A stretch of 26,540 nt of DNA. It comes from Sandaracinus sp. (GTDB lineage: Bacteria; Myxococcota_A; Polyangia; Polyangiales; Houyiibacteriaceae). The translations under genes were made by a program, and so were the position numbers. How positions within the stretch are numbered: the stretch's first letter is position 1; each line of letters begins with the position of its first letter. The stretch covers positions 1 through 26,540 of the forward strand of contig JACKEH010000060.1 in assembly GCA_020633125.1 (NCBI GenBank). The letters run 5' to 3'. The notes beneath the pieces were generated by a model. It made no database searches. It worked only from the letters and a program-made list of their open reading frames with translations, and was not told the DNA's origin. Below, in pieces: positions 7,675 through 15,750 of this stretch.

Positions 7675-8882
7675 CGCCTCACCTCCGCCGCCAACGCGCC
7701 GCGCGCGCGTTTCGGATGCCGGCGCTGCCGACGACGCCGACGCCCGATCCAAGCCTCGGGCAAGAGCCGCTCGAGCACGAGCAAGAGAAACCCGGGCAGC
7801 AGGAGAATCGCGAACCGATCCTCGTGCACCGTCACGCGACGCGACTCGCGCTCGGTCTGCTGGAGCTCCGCGAGCCGCTGCCGAATCTGCTCGACCCCGA
7901 CGCCGCCCTCCCGCGCGCGGAAGTAGCTCCCGCCCGTGCGCTCGGCGATGCCACGCAGCTGCTCTTCGTTCTCCGACGTGAGCGCGGTCATCACGACCTC
8001 GCCGCTCTCGTCGCGCAGGTAGCCCGTCCACGTGCCGTCGTTCGCGTACGTCGGAATCGGCTCGCCCGTCCGGCTGCCGATGCCGACCACGAAGACCTTC
8101 ACGCCCATCGACGCGAGCTCGTCCGCGGCCGCGAGCGGATCGCCCTCGTGGTCCTCGCCGTCCGTGAGCAAGACGACGACCTGCGAAGGCCGCGGTGCGT
8201 CCGCCGGGTCGACGCCTTCGGGCACCGGGTTGCTGCGCTCGAGCAAACGTTTGCTGGCGACGAGCGCGCGACCGATCGCGGTGCCGCCGACCGGCATGTC
8301 GTAGGGACCGAGATCGCGCAGGAAGAGCCCGATGGCCGAGTAGTCGACGGTCATCGGGAACTCCATCGTCTCGCCGGCGAAGGCCACCACGCCGACGCGG
8401 TCGCCCTCCATCTCGTCGAGCAGCCGGAGCAGCTCCGCCTTCGCGCGCTCGATGCGGCTCGGTCGCACGTCGCGGGCGAGCATCGACTTCGAGAAGTCGA
8501 GCGCGATCACCACGTCGACGCCGCGCTTGTGCAGGATGCGCGTGCGGCTGCCGTAGCGCGGCCCGGCCAAGCCGAGCACCAGGAACGCGAGGCCGACGAC
8601 CAAGAGACTTCCGCGCACCAGACGCCACGCGTTCGCGCGGCCGACGGTGAGCGCAGCGAGCGTCGACGCGTTGCCGAAGCGCGACGTCGCGCGCTCTTGG
8701 CGGTGCATCTCGAGCGCGAAGAGCAGGGCCGCGAGCGCGGGCACGAAAAGCACCCAACGCAGCTGGGGCCAGCGCCACTCGATCGGCACGACCAAGCTCA
8801 GCACCCCGATGGCGCCGAGGAGCACCAACGCGGCGACGAGCCAGATCCACTTCGTGGCGCCGCCGTGACGTTCGCCGCTCAT
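7671..8882 (-). CDS. batB: BatB, VWA-domain inner-membrane protein
   Basis: The 403-residue protein has membrane helices at about residues 12-32, 42-58 and 90-107, a von Willebrand A domain from about residue 122 to 320 and a final helix (FAILLLPGFLLLVLERLL) with an Arg-rich tail. The MIDAS metal site is visible: DFSKS with D129, S131 and S133, the Thr in GGTAIGRAL and the Asp in LLTDGEDHEGDP. This is the BatB layout. VWA proteins are usual partners of MoxR AAA+ ATPases, here encoded at the head of the operon. ATG 8882 overlaps the batA stop by 4 bp, and its own stop overlaps batC by 4 bp. Confidence 0.93.
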   Translation of the reverse strand: MSGERHGGATKWIWLVAALVLLGAIGVLSLVVPIEWRWPQLRWVLFVPALAALLFALEMHRQERATSRFGNASTLAALTVGRANAWRLVRGSLLVVGLAFLVLGLAGPRYGSRTRILHKRGVDVVIALDFSKSMLARDVRPSRIERAKAELLRLLDEMEGDRVGVVAFAGETMEFPMTVDYSAIGLFLRDLGPYDMPVGGTAIGRALVASKRLLERSNPVPEGVDPADAPRPSQVVVLLTDGEDHEGDPLAAADELASMGVKVFVVGIGSRTGEPIPTYANDGTWTGYLRDESGEVVMTALTSENEEQLRGIAERTGGSYFRAREGGVGVEQIRQRLAELQQTERESRRVTVHEDRFAILLLPGFLLLVLERLLPEAWIGRRRRRQRRHPKRARGALAAEVRR

Positions 8883-9991
8883 GGCCACCTCCGAAGCACG
8901 AAGAGCCCGAGCAAGAGCTCGAAGAAGAGCAGGACCATCGCGGGCCACACGAAGGCCGGGAAGAGCTCGCCGTAGACACGGCCCCCGTCTTCGATCTCGG
9001 TCTTCTCGAGCTCGTCGAGGATGCGGTGAAAGCTTCGCTCGAGCCCCTGGCGATCGTTGACCCCGAAGAACTCGCCGTTCGTCCGCTCGCTCATGCGCTG
9101 CAAGAGCTCGGGGTTCACGGGGTGGTTCATCAGCCCGAAGAGCGGGCGGCCGAAGAAGTCGGTGCCTTGCTTGACCGGCGCCTCGTCGCTCACGCCCATG
9201 AGGATGGAGAAGATCTTCGTCTCCATCGTCGCCGCGAGCTCGGCGGCCTGATCGGGCGAGACGTTGCCCGCGTTCGAGTCGCCGTCGGTGACGAGGATGA
9301 TGACCTTCGACTTCGCGCGGCTCTGGCGCAGGCGGTTGAGCGCGGTGCCCACGCCGTTGCCGATCGCGGTGCCGCGGCCGTCGATGAGATCGAGCTGCAG
9401 CTCGCGAATCACGGTGCGCAGTGCTTCTTTGTCCGTGGTCAGCGGAAGGAGCGTGAAGGCGTCGCGCCCGAAGACCACGGCACCGATGCGATCGTTCGGG
9501 CGCCGCGAGAGGAAGTCCTGCACGACGCTTTTGAGCGCGTCGAAGCGGTTCGGTTGCACGTCGGCCGCTTCCATCGAGCGCGACATGTCGAGCACGAGCA
9601 CGATGTCGATGCCTTCGACCTCCGTGCGATCCTTCGCGTGAATCGACTGCGGTCCCATCAACGCGAAGACCAGCAGGGTCGCCGCGACCACCCGCGCGCC
9701 GGTCACGGACCCGTCGAGCCACACGCGCCAGCCCGGCGCGATCGACGCGAGCGTCATGCCGCGGCTGACCTGCAGACGCGGGCGCTGCCAGCGGTGCACG
9801 TAGTGCGCGGCGAGCACGAGCAAGGGCGCGACGAAGAGCAGCGCGCCCCAGGGTCGCTCGAAGCGGAACGACGCTTCGTCGAGCGGCACGTCGTAGAGAC
9901 CGGCCACCAAGTAGGCCGCCGCGTAACCCGCCGGCACCAGGAACACGAAGGTCCAGACCAGCGGCAGCGCGTGTCGAATCCAGGGCCTCAC
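8879..9991 (-). CDS. batA: BatA, VWA-domain inner-membrane protein
   Basis: The 370-residue protein has helices at about residues 9-30, 48-65 and 100-113, then a VWA domain from about 127 to 320 and a C-terminal helix (PAMVLLFFELLLGLFVLRR). The MIDAS residues are intact: DMSRS with D135, S137 and S139, the Thr in GRGTAIGNGV and the Asp in LVTDGDSNAGN. BatA and BatB are paralogous and neighbouring, and should form the membrane-bound, metal-dependent adhesion part of the complex. The start is GTG 9991, overlapping the upstream stop by 4 bp (GTGA). Confidence 0.93.
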   Translation of the reverse strand: MRPWIRHALPLVWTFVFLVPAGYAAAYLVAGLYDVPLDEASFRFERPWGALLFVAPLLVLAAHYVHRWQRPRLQVSRGMTLASIAPGWRVWLDGSVTGARVVAATLLVFALMGPQSIHAKDRTEVEGIDIVLVLDMSRSMEAADVQPNRFDALKSVVQDFLSRRPNDRIGAVVFGRDAFTLLPLTTDKEALRTVIRELQLDLIDGRGTAIGNGVGTALNRLRQSRAKSKVIILVTDGDSNAGNVSPDQAAELAATMETKIFSILMGVSDEAPVKQGTDFFGRPLFGLMNHPVNPELLQRMSERTNGEFFGVNDRQGLERSFHRILDELEKTEIEDGGRVYGELFPAFVWPAMVLLFFELLLGLFVLRRWP

Positions 9992-11916
9992 GAGGGCTCC
10001 TCCGGATCGTTCTTGGCCGGGTCGGCATGGCCCACGGCCGGGTCGGCATGGCCCGGTTGGGTCGTCGAGTGCATCGGCCCGTCGGGATCGGTGCTCGAGG
10101 GCAGCGGCGTCTCGGGCGGCGGCATCGTCGGCGGAATCGGGCGGGCCGCGGGTTGTACGGGCGGGCGCGTCGCGGGGAAGTCCGTCGGCACGGCCTCGGC
10201 CTCACGCGTCGCGGGGATCACGCGGGGCTTTTGCGGCGCCGGCGCGATCACGTCGCCCGAGCTCGAGGGCGCGGGGTCGAGCTTCGGCTCGAAGCTCGGG
10301 TCGAGCCGCGGTGAGCTCGCGGGAGGCGGAGCCCACGCTTCCACCGTCGAAGGCGCCGGTGGGGCCCATGCCTCCAGCGGCGTCGTCGCCGGCGGAGGAG
10401 TCCAGCCGCTCGCGCTCGGCGCCTCGGACGCGGCCGGCGCACTCGGAGACGTGACAGGCGTCGCCGGAGACGTGGCGTCGGCGGTCGCGGTCGCGGGCTC
10501 CGGCGCCGTTCCGGGCGGCATCCACGCGCTCTCTTCCGGCGCCGGCTTCGCGGGCGTGGTCTGCGTCGCACCCGGAGGGGTCCACGGTGCGTTCGGATCG
10601 AAGGCAGGCGCCGGTGCTGCGGCAGCAGCTTCGCTCGGGCCCATCCATCGCGCGTCGCCTGTGGGAGGTGGCGCGGGAGGCGCGGCGGGTGTGGGCGCGC
10701 TCGGCGTCACGGGTCCCATCGCGCTCATGCCGCCCACCGGAGCGGTGGTGCGCACGACGCGAAACGCACCCGCGAGGAGCAGATCCGATTGCTCGACGCC
10801 GAGGGGCGCTTTCGCGAACTTCACGAGGTCGCAGTCACGAAGCAGCGCGATCACCTCGTCGAGCGAGAGTCCGATCAGCTTGCGCTTGCGAAGCTCGGCG
10901 ACGACCTCGTCGGTGGTGCTCTCGAGACCGTCGAATTCGTAGCGACGCCCGAGGTATTCGCGCAGCGCGTCGCTGACTTGGTCGACCCATCCGACGACTC
11001 GTTCTTCGCGTACGGCGGCGTCCCGATCGAGGCGAAGCGCTTCGAGCTTCTCGAGCGCGACCTCCCAAGGCGGACGCGGCGGAGGCGGCGGCGCGGCGGC
11101 CTTCGCACGACGGCGCCACCAACGCGTGAAGAGCCACGCGAGCAGCGCGCCGAGCAGGACGAGCCCGAGGCCGCCCAAGATCCACGCGAGCGTGTAGTCG
11201 TCTTGCCAGACCTCGACCGGCTCGGTCGGCGGCTTGGGCTCGGCGTTCGGCTCGTTGCCGAGCACGCTGCCGACCGGCACGCGAAGGGGCGCGGTCGAGA
11301 CCTCGCCGACCACGCCGTCCGCGGTGACGACGCGAAGCGTGACCGGGGGCAGCTCGTGGTCGCCGGGCTCGAGCGCGAGCAGCTCGAGCTCGATGACGTG
11401 CGTCGCTTCGTCGCCGCGAACCTCGACGCGTGGGGTCGGGCGACGGAGCACTTCGAAGGGCGCGAAACGTTGGCCGCGCGGGATGGTCACGTCGTCGCGC
11501 GCGGGCGTGGTCACACGCAGCGTCAGCGTGAGCACGTCGCCGGTCATCAGGCCGTCGTTCGGCGTGAGCTCGACGTGGATCACCGGCTGGTGGCCGTCGG
11601 GCAACGTCGAGGGCGGCGGCGAATCCGGCGGCTCGCTCGGCGGGCTCGTGGGCGACGGATCGGCAGGATCCGTTGGTTCGTTCGGCGTCGGAGCCGGTGC
11701 GACGGGATCGGGCGTCGGTTCGTTCGGCGTCGGAGCCGGCGCGACGGGATCGGGCGTCGGTTCGTTCGGAGCCGGCGCGACGGGATCGGGCGTCGGCTCG
11801 TTCGGAGCCGGCGCGACGGGGTCGGGCGTCGGCTCGTTCGGCGGCTGCGCGATCGTCGCCACCGAGGGGAGCGCGAGCGCGAGCCCGAGCCACGCGAGTT
11901 TCGACCTCGCGCTCAT
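9988..11916 (-). CDS. DUF4381-like membrane protein with Pro-rich repeats and long tail
   Basis: The 642-residue product has a signal peptide (to about residue 23) and a Pro-rich repeat linker (residues 26-107). A BatD-like Ig domain follows (about 112-215: IHVELTPNDGLMTGDVLTLTL, FEVLRRPTPRVEV, LEPGDHELPPVTLRV). One helix lies at about 243-263, followed by an Arg cluster and a cytosolic helical domain (about 283-392) containing LREYLGRRYEFDG, STTDEVVAELR and LLRDCDLVKFA. The last 250 residues are Pro/Ala/Thr low complexity. The helical domain resembles DUF4381-type proteins that sit at this place in MoxR-DUF58-VWA operons of proteobacteria. ATG 11916 overlaps the DUF58 stop by 4 bp. Confidence 0.8.
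   Translation of the reverse strand: MSARSKLAWLGLALALPSVATIAQPPNEPTPDPVAPAPNEPTPDPVAPAPNEPTPDPVAPAPTPNEPTPDPVAPAPTPNEPTDPADPSPTSPPSEPPDSPPPSTLPDGHQPVIHVELTPNDGLMTGDVLTLTLRVTTPARDDVTIPRGQRFAPFEVLRRPTPRVEVRGDEATHVIELELLALEPGDHELPPVTLRVVTADGVVGEVSTAPLRVPVGSVLGNEPNAEPKPPTEPVEVWQDDYTLAWILGGLGLVLLGALLAWLFTRWWRRRAKAAAPPPPPRPPWEVALEKLEALRLDRDAAVREERVVGWVDQVSDALREYLGRRYEFDGLESTTDEVVAELRKRKLIGLSLDEVIALLRDCDLVKFAKAPLGVEQSDLLLAGAFRVVRTTAPVGGMSAMGPVTPSAPTPAAPPAPPPTGDARWMGPSEAAAAAPAPAFDPNAPWTPPGATQTTPAKPAPEESAWMPPGTAPEPATATADATSPATPVTSPSAPAASEAPSASGWTPPPATTPLEAWAPPAPSTVEAWAPPPASSPRLDPSFEPKLDPAPSSSGDVIAPAPQKPRVIPATREAEAVPTDFPATRPPVQPAARPIPPTMPPPETPLPSSTDPDGPMHSTTQPGHADPAVGHADPAKNDPEEPS
10015..10054 (-). repeat. 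21-bp tandem repeat at the 3' end of the DUF4381-like gene
   Basis: Two identical 19-base units (10015-10033 and 10036-10054) with a 21-bp period encode two GHADPA blocks just before the stop codon. Confidence 0.8.
11671..11841 (-). repeat. Coding tandem repeat PNEPTPDPVAPA
   Basis: Four complete units of 12 or 14 residues (36 or 42 bp) and a shortened fifth follow the signal peptide of the DUF4381-like protein. The units are near-identical at DNA level, which suggests recent expansion. A Pro-rich stalk of this kind could span the periplasm (inference). Confidence 0.88.
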
Positions 11917-12800
11917 CGCGTCCGCCCCATGCGCGACTGGCGTCGGCGGAAGAGCTCGGCCAAGGGCCGAACGTAGTCCTCGTCGGTGCGCACCTCGACG
12001 TGGTCGATGCGCAGGCGGCGAAAGAGTTGCTCGCGCTTCGCCTTCTGCACGTGCACCTGACGCGCGAAGGCGCGCCGCACGCGAGGGTCGCTCGTGTCGA
12101 CCTCGACCAACTCGCCGGTCTCGAGGTCTTCGACCAGCGCCAGGCCCACGTCGGGCAGCGACTCTTCGCGCGGGTCGACGACCTGCACCGGGATCAAATC
12201 GTGGCGACGCGACGCGACGCGCAGCGGCTTCTCGTAGCCCTCGTCGATGAAGTCGCTGACGAGGAACGCGACACTGCGCCGCTTGCTCAAGCTGCCGAGC
12301 AGATCCAGCGCGACGCCGAGGTCGGTGCCTTCGCCCTTGGGCTGCGCGTTGAGGATCTCGGTGACGACCCGCATCACGTGCCCGCGGCCCTTCTTGGGCG
12401 GCACGAAACGTTCGATGCGATCGGTGAAGAGCACGAGACCGACACGGTCGTCGTTCTTGATCGCCGAGAACGCGAGCAGCGCCGAGATCTCGGCCACCGA
12501 CTCGACCTTCGGACGACCGACGCTTCCGAAACGCTCCGACGCCGAGAGGTCGACGAGGAGCATCACGGTCATCTCGCGCTCCTCGGTGAAGACCTTCACG
12601 TAGGCCTCGTTCATGCGGGCCGACACGTTCCAGTCGATGAAGCGCACGTCGTCGCCGTGCTGGTACTGGCGCACCTCGGAGAAGGCCATGCCTTGGCCCT
12701 TGAAGACCGAGTGGTAGCTCCCCGCGAGCTGCTCGTTCGCGAGCCGCGAGGTGCGGATCTCGATCTTGCGGAGCTTCTTGACCAGATCCTTCGGGATCAT
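11913..12800 (-). CDS. DUF58 domain protein
   Basis: The 295-residue soluble protein carries the DUF58 signature: MAFSEVRQYQHGDDVRFIDW then NVSAR at residues 38-62, the block that defines the family. A VWA-like fold follows, with DLSAS (D84, S86, S88) as a MIDAS-like site and LVSDFIDEG later. DUF58 proteins sit between MoxR and VWA genes and are thought to link the ATPase to its membrane partners. The chosen ATG is at 12800; a GTG at 12809 is also in frame. A perfect hairpin lies just upstream at 12811-12830. Its stop overlaps the next gene by 4 bp. Confidence 0.92.
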   Translation of the reverse strand: MIPKDLVKKLRKIEIRTSRLANEQLAGSYHSVFKGQGMAFSEVRQYQHGDDVRFIDWNVSARMNEAYVKVFTEEREMTVMLLVDLSASERFGSVGRPKVESVAEISALLAFSAIKNDDRVGLVLFTDRIERFVPPKKGRGHVMRVVTEILNAQPKGEGTDLGVALDLLGSLSKRRSVAFLVSDFIDEGYEKPLRVASRRHDLIPVQVVDPREESLPDVGLALVEDLETGELVEVDTSDPRVRRAFARQVHVQKAKREQLFRRLRIDHVEVRTDEDYVRPLAELFRRRQSRMGRTR

Positions 12801-12810
12801 CGTTTCCACG

Positions 12811-12830
12811 AGGGGCTGTCGCCAGCCCCT
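12811..12830. promoter_or_regulatory. Perfect 8-bp hairpin between moxR and the DUF58 gene
   Basis: AGGGGCTG and CAGCCCCT are separated by four bases. On the transcribed minus strand the loop is GCGA, a GNRA-type tetraloop. It is 10 bases from the DUF58 start and no T-run follows. It may protect the mRNA, pause polymerase or lower DUF58 translation; all three are inference. Confidence 0.5.
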
Positions 12831-12916
12831 CCCTCAACGGAGCTCGCCGGCTGCGCCGCGTTGCCCGAAGTCGTCGTGGTGTGCGTCGTCACTGCCAAGG
12901 CCTCAGTCGATGGAGC

Positions 12917-13939
12917 TCACGGCACCTCGACGGCTTCGAAGATGCGGCGGACGAGCGCCTCGCTCGTGATCTCCTCGGCCTCGGCTTCGTAGGTGCGGAT
13001 GATGCGGTGGCGGAGCACGTCGTGACCGACCGCCTTCACGTCCTCCGGCGTCACGTAGCCGCGGTGCTTGAGGAAGGCGTGCGCCTTCGCGGCGACGTTG
13101 AGCGCAATCGACGCACGCGGCGAGGCGCCGTGGGCGATCATGTCGCGCAAATCCTTGAGGCCGACCGCGCCCGGATCCCGCGTCGAGGTCACGACCTGGA
13201 CGATGTAGTCCTTGATGCGCTCGTCCATGTAGACGTGGCCGATGGTGCGGCGCGCTTCGAGGAGCTGCGCGGGCGTGGTGACCTGACGGATCGCGTTGGG
13301 GTCTTGGCCCTGCTGCGGAACGGCGCCCATGAGCAGGCGGTCCGCCATGCGCTCCATGATCTTCCGCTCTTCTTCCTTGGTCGGGTACTCGACCTTCACG
13401 TGAAGCATGAAGCGGTCGACCTGCGCCTCGGCGAGCGGGTAGGTGCCCTCTTGCTCGACCGGGTTCTGCGTCGCCATCACGAGGAAGGGCGGCTCGAGCT
13501 TGTAGGTCTGATCGCCGATCGTGACCTGCAGCTCCTGCATCGCCTCGAGGAGCGCCGACTGCACCTTCGCGGGCGCGCGGTTGATCTCGTCGGCGAGCAC
13601 GAGGTTCGCGAAGATCGGTCCGCGCTTCGCCGTGAACTCGCCGCGCTGCTGGTTGTAGATGACCGTGCCGACGATGTCGGCCGGCAGCAGGTCGGGCGTG
13701 AACTGGATGCGCGAGAAGCTCGCCGAGATGGTCTCGCAGAGCGTCTTGACGGTGAGGGTCTTGGCGAGGCCCGGGACACCTTCGAGCAACACGTGGCCGC
13801 CGGTCAGCAGGCCGATGAGGATGCGCTCGACCATGGTGTCTTGGCCGACGACCACCTTCCTCACCTCGGTGAGGATGGCGTCCACGAAGGCGCTCTCGCG
13901 CTGAACGAGGTCGTTGATGGCTCGGACGTCGATGGTCAT
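12917..13939 (-). CDS. MoxR-family AAA+ ATPase
   Basis: The 340-residue protein is a full-length MoxR ATPase. The Walker A motif is GVPGLAKT (residues 54-61), Walker B LVLADE (113-118) and sensor 1 ATQNP (156-160), followed by the AAA lid region. MoxR proteins act as chaperone-like ATPases on VWA-domain partners, and two such partners plus a DUF58 protein are encoded downstream. The ATG at 13939 has GGAG seven bases upstream. An in-frame extension to 14158 exists but is not conserved-looking and lies upstream of the predicted transcript start. A 116-bp gap containing a hairpin separates it from the DUF58 gene, the only non-overlapping junction of the operon. Confidence 0.95.
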   Translation of the reverse strand: MTIDVRAINDLVQRESAFVDAILTEVRKVVVGQDTMVERILIGLLTGGHVLLEGVPGLAKTLTVKTLCETISASFSRIQFTPDLLPADIVGTVIYNQQRGEFTAKRGPIFANLVLADEINRAPAKVQSALLEAMQELQVTIGDQTYKLEPPFLVMATQNPVEQEGTYPLAEAQVDRFMLHVKVEYPTKEEERKIMERMADRLLMGAVPQQGQDPNAIRQVTTPAQLLEARRTIGHVYMDERIKDYIVQVVTSTRDPGAVGLKDLRDMIAHGASPRASIALNVAAKAHAFLKHRGYVTPEDVKAVGHDVLRHRIIRTYEAEAEEITSEALVRRIFEAVEVP

Positions 13940-14066
13940 GGGGCTCCGTCTCTTGCGCGTCGGGAAGGCGACCTCCAGGAGGCGGTCCACCTTGGGCGGC
14001 AGGCCCACGCGCGTGGGCACGTCGGTTTCGGGATTGCGGATTCCGTCGTGATCGTCGGGGGATGCA

Positions 14067-14080
14067 CCCCCGCTCGGGGG
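14067..14080. other. Short GC hairpin upstream of moxR
   Basis: CCCCC and GGGGG flank GCTC. It falls at the predicted start of the moxR transcript. Confidence 0.3.
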
Positions 14081-14082
14081 CG

Positions 14083-14112
14083 GGGCTAGCACGCTCCAGC
14101 GGCGCGGAGCAA
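14083..14112 (-). promoter_or_regulatory. Candidate promoter for the moxR-bat operon
   Basis: On the minus strand a weak -35 TTGCTC (14112-14107), an 18-bp spacer and TAGCCC (14088-14083) with an extended -10 TGC lie about 140 bases before the moxR ATG. The core TGCTAGCC is the same as in front of the sulfatase-like gene. The rest of the moxR-hemL gap holds two CGGGCCC half-palindromes (14143-14149, 14161-14167) and otherwise nothing I recognise. Confidence 0.4.
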
Positions 14113-14229
14113 CGGCTTCGCACCGGCGGGAGCCTTCGGTTTCGGGCCCGCAACACACGAGGGCCCGGACTTGTTCGCCTCGCTCTTACGCTGGGGACGC
14201 GGCTTCCTGCCGTCCCGGGACGTGGCGCC

Positions 14230-14259
14230 TTGACTGAAACCGCCGGCTCGGCCTACCTC
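14230..14259 (+). promoter_or_regulatory. Candidate promoter for hemL
   Basis: TTGACT (14230-14235, five of six matches to the -35 consensus) is followed after 18 bp by TACCTC (14254-14259), a weak -10. Transcription would start at or next to the A of the hemL ATG at 14266. Confidence 0.3.
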
Positions 14260-14265
14260 GCGCGC

Positions 14266-15555
14266 ATGGCCGACGCGATTTCCCAGAAGCTCTTCTCCGA
14301 AGCCTGCGAGCTGCTCCCCGGCGGGGTGAATTCCCCGGTTCGGGCGTTCAAATCGGTCGGCGGCACGCCGGTCTTCGTGAAGTCGGCCCACGGGGCCTAC
14401 CTGGTGGGCGCCGACGGCCGCGAATACGTCGACTACGTCGGCTCGTGGGGCCCGATGATCCTGGGCCACGCCGACCCCGACGTGGTGGCGGCGATCGCCG
14501 AGGCGGCGGCGCTGGGAACGAGCTACGGCGCGCCCACCGAGGGCGAAATCCGCATGGCCGAGGACGTGCGTGCCGCGTACCCGCACATGGAGATGTCGCG
14601 CATGGTCAGCTCGGGCACCGAGGCGACCATGGGCGCGCTCCGCCTCGCGCGCGGCTACACGGGCCGCAACGTCGTCGTGAAGTGCATCGGCGGCTACCAC
14701 GGCGGCGCGGACTACCTGCTCGTGAAGGCGGGCAGCGGCCTCGCGACCTTCGGTGAGCCCGACAGCGCCGGCGTGCCGGCGCCGATCGCGGCCACGACGG
14801 CGTCGATTCATTTCAACGACCTCGAGGGGGCCAAGGCGCTCTTCGACGCGCGCGGCTCGGAGATCGCGGCTGTCATCGTGGAGCCCGTGGCGGGCAACAT
14901 GGGCTGCGTCGGCCCCGAGGCCGGTTGGCTCGAGGGATTGAAGGCGCTCTGCGAGGCGCACGGCGCGCTCTTGATCTTCGACGAGGTCATGTGTGGCTTC
15001 CGCGTCGCGTACGGCGGGGCCACCGAGCGCTACGGCGTCGTGCCGCACCTCACCTGCCTCGGAAAGATCGTCGGCGGCGGCATGCCGGCCGGCGTCTACG
15101 GCGGTCCGAAGGAGATCATGAGCCGCGTCGCGCCGAGCGGACCCGTCTATCAAGCGGGCACCCTGAGCGGAAACCCGATCGCGGTGGCCGCGGGGCGCAA
15201 GACGCTCGCGAAGCTTCGCGCGCCGGGCACGTACGAGAAGCTCGAAGCGATCAGCGCGGAGGTCGAGGCGATGCTCGTGGCGGCGGCGAAGGAAGCGGGC
15301 GTGACCTGCACCGTGCAGCGCGTCGGCGCGATGGTGACGCCCTTCTTCCACGCCGGGCCCGTGAAGAGCTGGCGCGAGGCGGACGCGTGCGATCGTGAGG
15401 CCTTCGGGCGCTGGCACGCCGCGTTGATCGAGCACGGCGTGCATTGGCCGCCGAGCCAGTTCGAGGCGGCGTTCCCCTCGCTCGCGCACGACTCGGTCGC
15501 GCTCGACAAGACGCGCGCGGCGCTCGGTCCGGCGTTCGCCGCCGTGCGTGGCTGA
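14266..15555 (+). CDS. hemL: Glutamate-1-semialdehyde 2,1-aminomutase
   Basis: This PLP enzyme converts glutamate-1-semialdehyde to 5-aminolevulinate in the C5 route to haem and other tetrapyrroles. The 429-residue length is standard. The N-terminus LLPGGVNSPVRAF is characteristic. SSGTEAT (115-121) contacts the cofactor phosphate, D239 in IFDEVMCGFR pairs with the PLP ring nitrogen and K267 in CLGKIVGGGMP is the Schiff-base lysine. GTLSGNPIAVAAG is also present. No Shine-Dalgarno precedes the ATG; a leaderless transcript is possible. The open frame extends to 14062 but that part is not enzyme-like. It is divergent from moxR and is followed by a tandem copy of its own 3' end. Confidence 0.97.
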   Translation: MADAISQKLFSEACELLPGGVNSPVRAFKSVGGTPVFVKSAHGAYLVGADGREYVDYVGSWGPMILGHADPDVVAAIAEAAALGTSYGAPTEGEIRMAEDVRAAYPHMEMSRMVSSGTEATMGALRLARGYTGRNVVVKCIGGYHGGADYLLVKAGSGLATFGEPDSAGVPAPIAATTASIHFNDLEGAKALFDARGSEIAAVIVEPVAGNMGCVGPEAGWLEGLKALCEAHGALLIFDEVMCGFRVAYGGATERYGVVPHLTCLGKIVGGGMPAGVYGGPKEIMSRVAPSGPVYQAGTLSGNPIAVAAGRKTLAKLRAPGTYEKLEAISAEVEAMLVAAAKEAGVTCTVQRVGAMVTPFFHAGPVKSWREADACDREAFGRWHAALIEHGVHWPPSQFEAAFPSLAHDSVALDKTRAALGPAFAAVRG

Positions 15556-15618
15556 ACGCGCGCGCACGACAGGTCGCGTTCGCCGCCGTGCGCGGCTGAG
15601 CGCTCGCCGACAGGTCGC
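15534..15618 (+). repeat. Tandem duplication of the hemL 3' end including the stop codon
   Basis: A 44-bp unit (15534-15577) covering the last codons, the stop and the bases after it is repeated as a 41-bp unit (15578-15618), with three substitutions or so and a 3-bp deletion. Both copies carry the TGA. The remainder of the gap to 15750 shows nothing else I recognise. Confidence 0.75.
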
Positions 15619-15750
15619 GCTCGACGACACGGGGGGCCCGGCATGCGCTCGCGTTTCGCCGACTCCCGCGATCGTCTCGCGGCGTGCCGTTCGTGTCGGG
15701 CATGACTTCTTCCCTCGGTCCGCTGCGTGGTACGACGGGTCGTGCGCCGC

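Noticed and set aside
14086..15630. Minus-strand 514-codon open frame opposite hemL
   Set aside because: Arg/His/Ala-rich shadow of hemL, whose catalytic residues are all on the plus strand.
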